Shown one piece after another: positions 38,576 to 41,873 of a DNA stretch of 41,873 nt. The notes under the pieces are model-generated. The model was not told the origin of the DNA, ran no database searches, and saw nothing but the letters and a program-made list of their open reading frames with translations. The position numbers and the translations under genes are program-made. Each line of letters starts with the position of its first letter. Positions within the stretch are counted from its first letter, which is position 1. The stretch is from Sneathiella sp. (lineage in GTDB: Bacteria > Pseudomonadota > Alphaproteobacteria > Sneathiellales > Sneathiellaceae), in the NCBI GenBank assembly GCA_021741195.1, contig JAIOYL010000007.1, forward strand, positions 1-41,873, written 5' to 3'.

Positions 38576-38684
38576 TAGAAAAACACTGTTCATGTCACTT
38601 TTTGTCCATATTTCTTGGTTATATGTAAATCAGCGAGCGATGCAGGAAGCTGATCACGTTTACGTCAGGTATCCGACTAAGCGA

Positions 38685-38713
38685 TTGAAATTGTCGGCAT
38701 AAGCCTTTATATT
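38685..38713 (+). promoter_or_regulatory. predicted rpoH promoter
   Basis: TTGAAA (38685-38690) and TATATT (38708-38713) are separated by exactly 17 bases, each one mismatch from the sigma-70-type consensus TTGACA/TATAAT. TTGAAA is also the core of heat-shock -35 boxes, so autoregulation by RpoH is possible. The start point would be about 38720. Confidence 0.6.
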
Positions 38714-38729
38714 AAAAAACATTAATGTG

Positions 38730-38776
38730 CCCGCCAAATTCTATAACTTGTTCTCCGGCAATTTTTGGCGGGAGGG
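38730..38776 (+). promoter_or_regulatory. leader hairpin overlapping the rpoH ribosome-binding site
   Basis: CCCGCCAAA (38730-38738) can pair perfectly with TTTGGCGGG (38764-38772) over 9 bp, around a 25-base loop. The right arm runs into the Shine-Dalgarno sequence GGAGGG (38771-38776), which lies 7 bases before the ATG. The hairpin would lie wholly in the short leader that follows the predicted promoter. This is the layout of an RNA thermometer or a translational switch; that function is inference. Confidence 0.6.
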
Positions 38777-38783
38777 AAATCAC

Positions 38784-39689
38784 ATGAATAAGCATGAAAC
38801 GACAAATGCGTTGAAACGTAATCGGGCGTTTGTTTCGACGGCCATGTCCATCCCCCTATTGACGCGGGAAAGGGAGTTTGAACTCGCCTACCTCTGGCGG
38901 CAAAAAGGGGATGAGAAAGCCCTGCATGAGCTCGTTTCGGCCTATATGCGCCTGGTTGTCTCGATGGCATCCAAATTCCGGAATTACGGCTTGTCCATGA
39001 GTGATCTGGTGCAGGAAGGGAATATTGGCCTGATGCAGGCAGCCTTCAAGTTCGAGCCTGAACGTGAAATCCGGTTTTCGACCTATGCAAGCTGGTGGAT
39101 CAAATCGGCGATGCAGGATTATGTCTTGCGAAACTGGTCGATTGTCCGTTCCGGAACAAGTGCGTCGCAAAAATCCCTGTTTTTCAATTTGCGCTGGCTC
39201 CGGGCGAAAATACAGACCATGGATGATTCGGCCTTTTCCTCCGATACCCTGCTCGCCATTTCTAAGAAGCTGAAAATCGGCATTGCGGATGTCGAGACGA
39301 TGGCCAACCGGCTGTCGAGTCGGGATCAATCCCTCAACGCGCCGATCGGTGAAAACGGCGATGACAGTATTGAGGATTTTCTGCCCGACAACGAGCCGAC
39401 GCCGGAAGAGAACACGATGCGGAACATGGATGGCGCGGTCCGTTCGCAGTGGCTTGAAAAAGCGCTTGAGGAACTTTCAGATCGTGAACAGATCATAATC
39501 CGTGAAAGGCGGCTGCAGGACGATAAAACCACCCTGGAAGTGCTTGGTGACCGCTTGGGTATCACCAAAGAGCGGGTACGCCAGATCGAGCATAAGGCGT
39601 TTGAGAAACTGCGGTCATCTGTCGTCAGAATAAGCCGCGACGCTAGCAAGAATTCCGGCCTATTAACGGAGCATAAAGAGCGGAACTAG
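38784..39689 (+). CDS. rpoH: RNA polymerase sigma-32 (heat-shock) factor, RpoH type
   Basis: Alternative sigma factor of 301 residues. Region 2 is plain (SDLVQEGNIGLMQAAFKF, then FSTYASWWIKSAMQDYVLRN near 99-118), the RpoH box QKSLFFNLR is at 129-137, and region 4 ends with GDRLGITKERVRQIEHKAFEKL. The RpoH box marks it as a heat-shock sigma factor rather than RpoD; alphaproteobacteria often have two, and this may be the second (RpoH2-type), which I cannot prove. The ATG at 38784 has GGAGGG 7 bases upstream; 19 more codons are open but include the leader hairpin. It converges on the SRAP gene, with overlapping stops. Confidence 0.93.
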   Translation: MNKHETTNALKRNRAFVSTAMSIPLLTREREFELAYLWRQKGDEKALHELVSAYMRLVVSMASKFRNYGLSMSDLVQEGNIGLMQAAFKFEPEREIRFSTYASWWIKSAMQDYVLRNWSIVRSGTSASQKSLFFNLRWLRAKIQTMDDSAFSSDTLLAISKKLKIGIADVETMANRLSSRDQSLNAPIGENGDDSIEDFLPDNEPTPEENTMRNMDGAVRSQWLEKALEELSDREQIIIRERRLQDDKTTLEVLGDRLGITKERVRQIEHKAFEKLRSSVVRISRDASKNSGLLTEHKERN

Positions 39690-40363
39690 ATAAGTTTCGC
39701 CTCCAGTGGATCGAGCAAATCCGCATCATCATTGTGAACCTTTCCAATGCGCGGTGATACCTTATAAAAACTCATGCTTTCGGAAGCCATAGGCTTGAGG
39801 ATTTCGGTGCCTGCCGTTCCGTTCAGCCAGTTTGTGTAATCCGCTGGATTCAGGATGACCGGCATGCGTTGATGGATAAAGGAGATGCTTTGGCTGGCCG
39901 TCGTTGTCAGGATCGTGCAGCTTTCAATCACGCTGCTTTCGGGTGACCGCCAGGTTTCCCATAATCCGGCGAAGGCAAACAAAGGCGCGTCTTTGACGCC
40001 GATAAGCCAGGGCTGCTTGCCTGATTTTCCGATTTTCTGCCATTCATAAAATCCGTTTGCGGGGATAAGACAGCGGCGGCTTTTGGACGCCGCCCGGAAG
40101 GCGGGTTTCTCCGTCACGGTCTCGCTTCTGGCATTGATCATCCTGGCGCTGAAATCGGCGGATTTGGACCAGGACGGGATAAGGCCCCAATGAGCTGAAA
40201 AATAATGCGGGTTGGGGCAGGTTTCATCAGGACCAAGGCGAATGGCGGCAATATCGGTCGTAGGCGCAATATTATAACGGGGCCCGAGATTCGGGCGTTC
40301 TGAAAAACCGAACAGGCGGCGCAGCGCTTCGACGGGGCTCGTCAAACTAAAACGGCCGCACAT
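39686..40363 (-). CDS. SOS response-associated peptidase (SRAP; YedK/HMCES family)
   Basis: Suicide enzyme that forms a stable thiazolidine link to abasic sites in single-stranded DNA and so shields them. At 225 residues it has the normal length. The active-site residues are visible: Cys2 (MCGRF, exposed when the Met is removed), Asn77 (NARSE), Glu107 (GFYEWQ) and His164 (HQRMPV). AAGGTGGGG precedes the ATG. Its stop codon shares CTA-G with that of rpoH: the palindrome CTAG (39686-39689) gives TAG on both strands. The name comes from bacterial gene-neighbourhood data; I see no GAAC-N7-GAAC box in its promoter region. Confidence 0.95.
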   Translation of the reverse strand: MCGRFSLTSPVEALRRLFGFSERPNLGPRYNIAPTTDIAAIRLGPDETCPNPHYFSAHWGLIPSWSKSADFSARMINARSETVTEKPAFRAASKSRRCLIPANGFYEWQKIGKSGKQPWLIGVKDAPLFAFAGLWETWRSPESSVIESCTILTTTASQSISFIHQRMPVILNPADYTNWLNGTAGTEILKPMASESMSFYKVSPRIGKVHNDDADLLDPLEAKLI

Positions 40364-40531
40364 TCATTCCCCCACCTTTAATTGCATCGTTTCGCAAGAT
40401 TGTGACCATGGCTACAAACACCTTTCTTTACAGACGATTATCATAGGTTTGTGGCCTGAAGGCCTTGATCCCCGACGGTGGATAAATATCTCCCCTGTTA
40501 ATCTTGCAGGCTATTGCAAGCTATTGAAACC

Positions 40532-40564
40532 GCCAAGAACTGATCTGAACAAACCGTTCTTGGC
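40532..40564 (+). promoter_or_regulatory. hairpin in front of the 26-residue peptide gene
   Basis: GCCAAGAAC and GTTCTTGGC are a perfect 9-bp inverted repeat with a 15-base loop, followed by TTTT and then the AGGA ribosome-binding site of the small gene. It could be an attenuator, a protein site, or the end of an upstream transcript. Before it, CAGGCTATTG and CAAGCTATTG (40507-40526) form a near-perfect 10-base tandem repeat. Confidence 0.5.
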
Positions 40565-40581
40565 TTTTAGGACTAAAGAAA

Positions 40582-40662
40582 ATGCGGGATGAAATTAAAG
40601 CTACATGGTTTATCGCGATCATGCTTGTCGGCTTGTTGGGTCTGGTTTCGTTTATCATTTGA
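40582..40662 (+). CDS. candidate 26-residue membrane peptide
   Basis: ATG to TGA encode 26 residues, beginning MRDEIKATWF and ending GLVSFII: a short charged head (MRDEIK), then an unbroken hydrophobic stretch of about 18 residues, enough for one membrane span. AGGA lies 9 bases before the ATG, a good ribosome-binding site for this genome. Small single-span peptides such as CydX often tune membrane complexes, but no such partner is close; ccdA lies on the other strand, 9 bases away and convergent. Too short to be sure; it may also be chance. Confidence 0.45.
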   Translation: MRDEIKATWFIAIMLVGLLGLVSFII

Positions 40663-40671
40663 CCTGGACGC

Positions 40672-41421
40672 CTAGCCAAGATTGGCGAGGCCCGGAAAGG
40701 CTTCCAGGAACCAGTAGGCAAGGATCTGGAACTGACCCGAAAATATAAGAATTCCTGTTGCAATCAGGATAAGACCGGTTCCCACCTCCACCAGTTTGAA
40801 ATAGCGACGGAAACGCCTCATGAATTTGAGGAACCCGTTTATGGCGAAGGCAGCTAGGATAAAGGGGATACCAAGGCCGAGAGAATAAACGCCGAGCAGG
40901 CTGATGCCGTACCCGAGCGAACTTTCGCTGGCAGCAATAGCCAGAATTGTCCCGAGGATCGGCCCGATGCAAGGCGTCCATCCAAATCCGAAAGCAAGAC
41001 CGATCACATAGGGCCCGAACCAATTCTGGGGCTTGTCGATATCGTTAAACCGGGCTTCGCGATAGAGCAATGGAACACGCACCAGACCCGTCATATGGAC
41101 GCCGAAGATAATGATGACAGCACCGGCGATTTTCGACAGAAGATCCAGATGTTCAATGATCAGCCGGTTGATGAAGGACGCGGAGGCGCCGAGTAGGATG
41201 AATACGGTCGAAAACCCCAGCACGAACAGGATCGACATGGCGACAACCCGCCAGTTGATCCCTTTTAACGCGGCCCCCTCATCATCGGTCGTCAATTCTT
41301 CAAGGCTCGTTCCGGCGATCAGGCAGAGATAGGCGGGCACGAGGGGGAGGACGCAGGGGCTCAGGAAACTGATGATGCCGCCACCGGCTGCCGCCACGTA
41401 GGAAATTTCCAGACCTGCCAT
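40672..41421 (-). CDS. ccdA: cytochrome c biogenesis protein CcdA
   Basis: Inner-membrane thiol-electron carrier of the DsbD/CcdA family, 249 residues with six membrane segments. The two redox cysteines are Cys23 (SPCVLPLVP) and Cys151 (GWTPCIGP), the family's hallmark. It moves reducing power from cytosolic thioredoxin to periplasmic apocytochrome-c and disulfide reductases. AAAGG ahead of the ATG at 41421 supports the start. It stands alone on the minus strand, divergent from the quinone oxidoreductase gene. Confidence 0.96.
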   Translation of the reverse strand: MAGLEISYVAAAGGGIISFLSPCVLPLVPAYLCLIAGTSLEELTTDDEGAALKGINWRVVAMSILFVLGFSTVFILLGASASFINRLIIEHLDLLSKIAGAVIIIFGVHMTGLVRVPLLYREARFNDIDKPQNWFGPYVIGLAFGFGWTPCIGPILGTILAIAASESSLGYGISLLGVYSLGLGIPFILAAFAINGFLKFMRRFRRYFKLVEVGTGLILIATGILIFSGQFQILAYWFLEAFPGLANLG

Positions 41422-41579
41422 TACATTTAACCTTTTTTCGTGATACGCGCCTTCTGCCTGAACAGTCCACAGTTACCCTTTTTGTCCGGCATGATCCAGT
41501 CACAAGATTGTAAAATACGCTGGATATTGACGCGGGGAATGGTTAGCAAGAAAGGGCCTGAAATAAAAAGAACATAAAT

Positions 41580-41873
41580 ATGACCGAAATAATCTCGAGA
41601 GCCGCCGTCTGTGACGCTCTGATCGGCCCGAACGGGGTGACGCTTCAAAAACAGCGACTGGCGCCTCTCATGCCGGGCCAGATACGCGTCCGCCTTAAGG
41701 CCGCGGCCCTTAATTTTCCAGACCTCTTGATGACCTACGGCAAGTACCAGTTTAGACCGGCCCTTCCCTTTGTACTCGGCATGGAAGGCGCTGGAATAAT
41801 TGAGGAAGTGACGGATATCTCCGGGGCTTTCAGACCCGGTGATGCGGTTCTGGTCAAGAACAAGACGGGCATA
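41580..41873 (+). CDS. NADPH:quinone oxidoreductase-type MDR protein (partial, C-terminus beyond right edge)
   Basis: The first 98 codons of a zinc-free medium-chain reductase. It begins MTEIISRAAVCDAL, followed by ALNFPDLLMTYGKYQF and PFVLGMEGAGIIEEV, the typical GroES-like start of the Qor branch (NFxDxLxRxGxY, PxxxGxEGAG). The nucleotide-binding half is beyond the edge, so the reaction is not shown. The ATG has only a weak AAAGAA upstream. It diverges from ccdA across 158 bases. Confidence 0.88.
   Translation, partial: MTEIISRAAVCDALIGPNGVTLQKQRLAPLMPGQIRVRLKAAALNFPDLLMTYGKYQFRPALPFVLGMEGAGIIEEVTDISGAFRPGDAVLVKNKTGI

Noticed and set aside
40537-40550. GAAC-TGATCT-GAAC near the SRAP gene, a possible SOS box
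   Set aside because: The spacing is 6, not 7, and it lies about 180 bases from the SRAP start inside a stronger hairpin. It does not meet the alphaproteobacterial LexA rule.
41429-41548. A minus-strand frame ending just before ccdA (TTG at 41548, with a Cys-rich MPDKKGNC segment)
   Set aside because: It carries no clear start or Shine-Dalgarno sequence and no family I know; its end supplies the ccdA ribosome-binding site, so it may be chance. A conserved short protein cannot be excluded.

Overview
This is an ordinary stretch of an alphaproteobacterial chromosome of middling GC content. The evidence is the gene order lpxC ... bamD-recN-ligA (the tail of the alphaproteobacterial division/envelope cluster), a PraR-type XRE regulator, DUF1127 proteins, an RpoH-type sigma factor, an imuA-imuB-dnaE2 mutagenesis cassette with a GAAC-N7-GAAC SOS box, and many MoxR, MBL and ClC genes of alphaproteobacterial style. 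A Rhodospirillales- or Sneathiella-like lineage is my guess only. I saw no tRNA or rRNA gene, CRISPR array, insertion sequence or prophage, and no clear new multi-gene system. The most rewarding signals are regulatory.

Layout. 1-2.3 kb: a BMP-type (nucleoside-like) ABC transporter, cut by the left edge, diverges from upp; a near-perfect RutR-like operator lies between them. 2.4-8.8 kb: lpxC ends in a strong terminator, a PraR-like repressor sits in reverse orientation beside 380 bp of AT-rich DNA, then comes the bamD-recN-ligA run. 8.8-18.4 kb: an M24 aminopeptidase; a pair of small genes, the second with two DUF1127 units; then the minus-strand genes prmA and uvrD, a ClC antiporter with CBS domains, and an overlapping gpt-hyi pair. 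18.5-26.7 kb: a small conserved-looking protein, NnrU, a PaaI thioesterase divergent from a LysR gene, a PiT phosphate transporter with a PHO box, an M20 amidohydrolase, an MBL hydrolase, a second LysR gene and a histidine phosphatase. 26.7-34.3 kb: a MarR gene, the SOS mutasome imuA-imuB-dnaE2, a membrane protein and an orphan methyltransferase. 34.3-41.9 kb: a moxR-VWA pair, a beta-carbonic anhydrase, an MFS transporter, rpoH whose leader can fold over its ribosome-binding site, an SRAP (YedK/HMCES) gene, a candidate 26-residue membrane peptide, ccdA, and a quinone oxidoreductase cut by the right edge.

How they work together. The bmp/upp pair points to uptake and salvage of pyrimidine bases. 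The imu cassette, recN, uvrD, ligA and the SRAP protein are a scattered DNA-repair set, of which only imuA shows an SOS box here. Starts were moved inward from the longest frame for bmp, the 93-residue protein, the thioesterase, the amidohydrolase, imuB, dnaE2, the membrane protein, the methyltransferase, moxR and rpoH, usually because a Shine-Dalgarno sequence or the family start supports the later codon.
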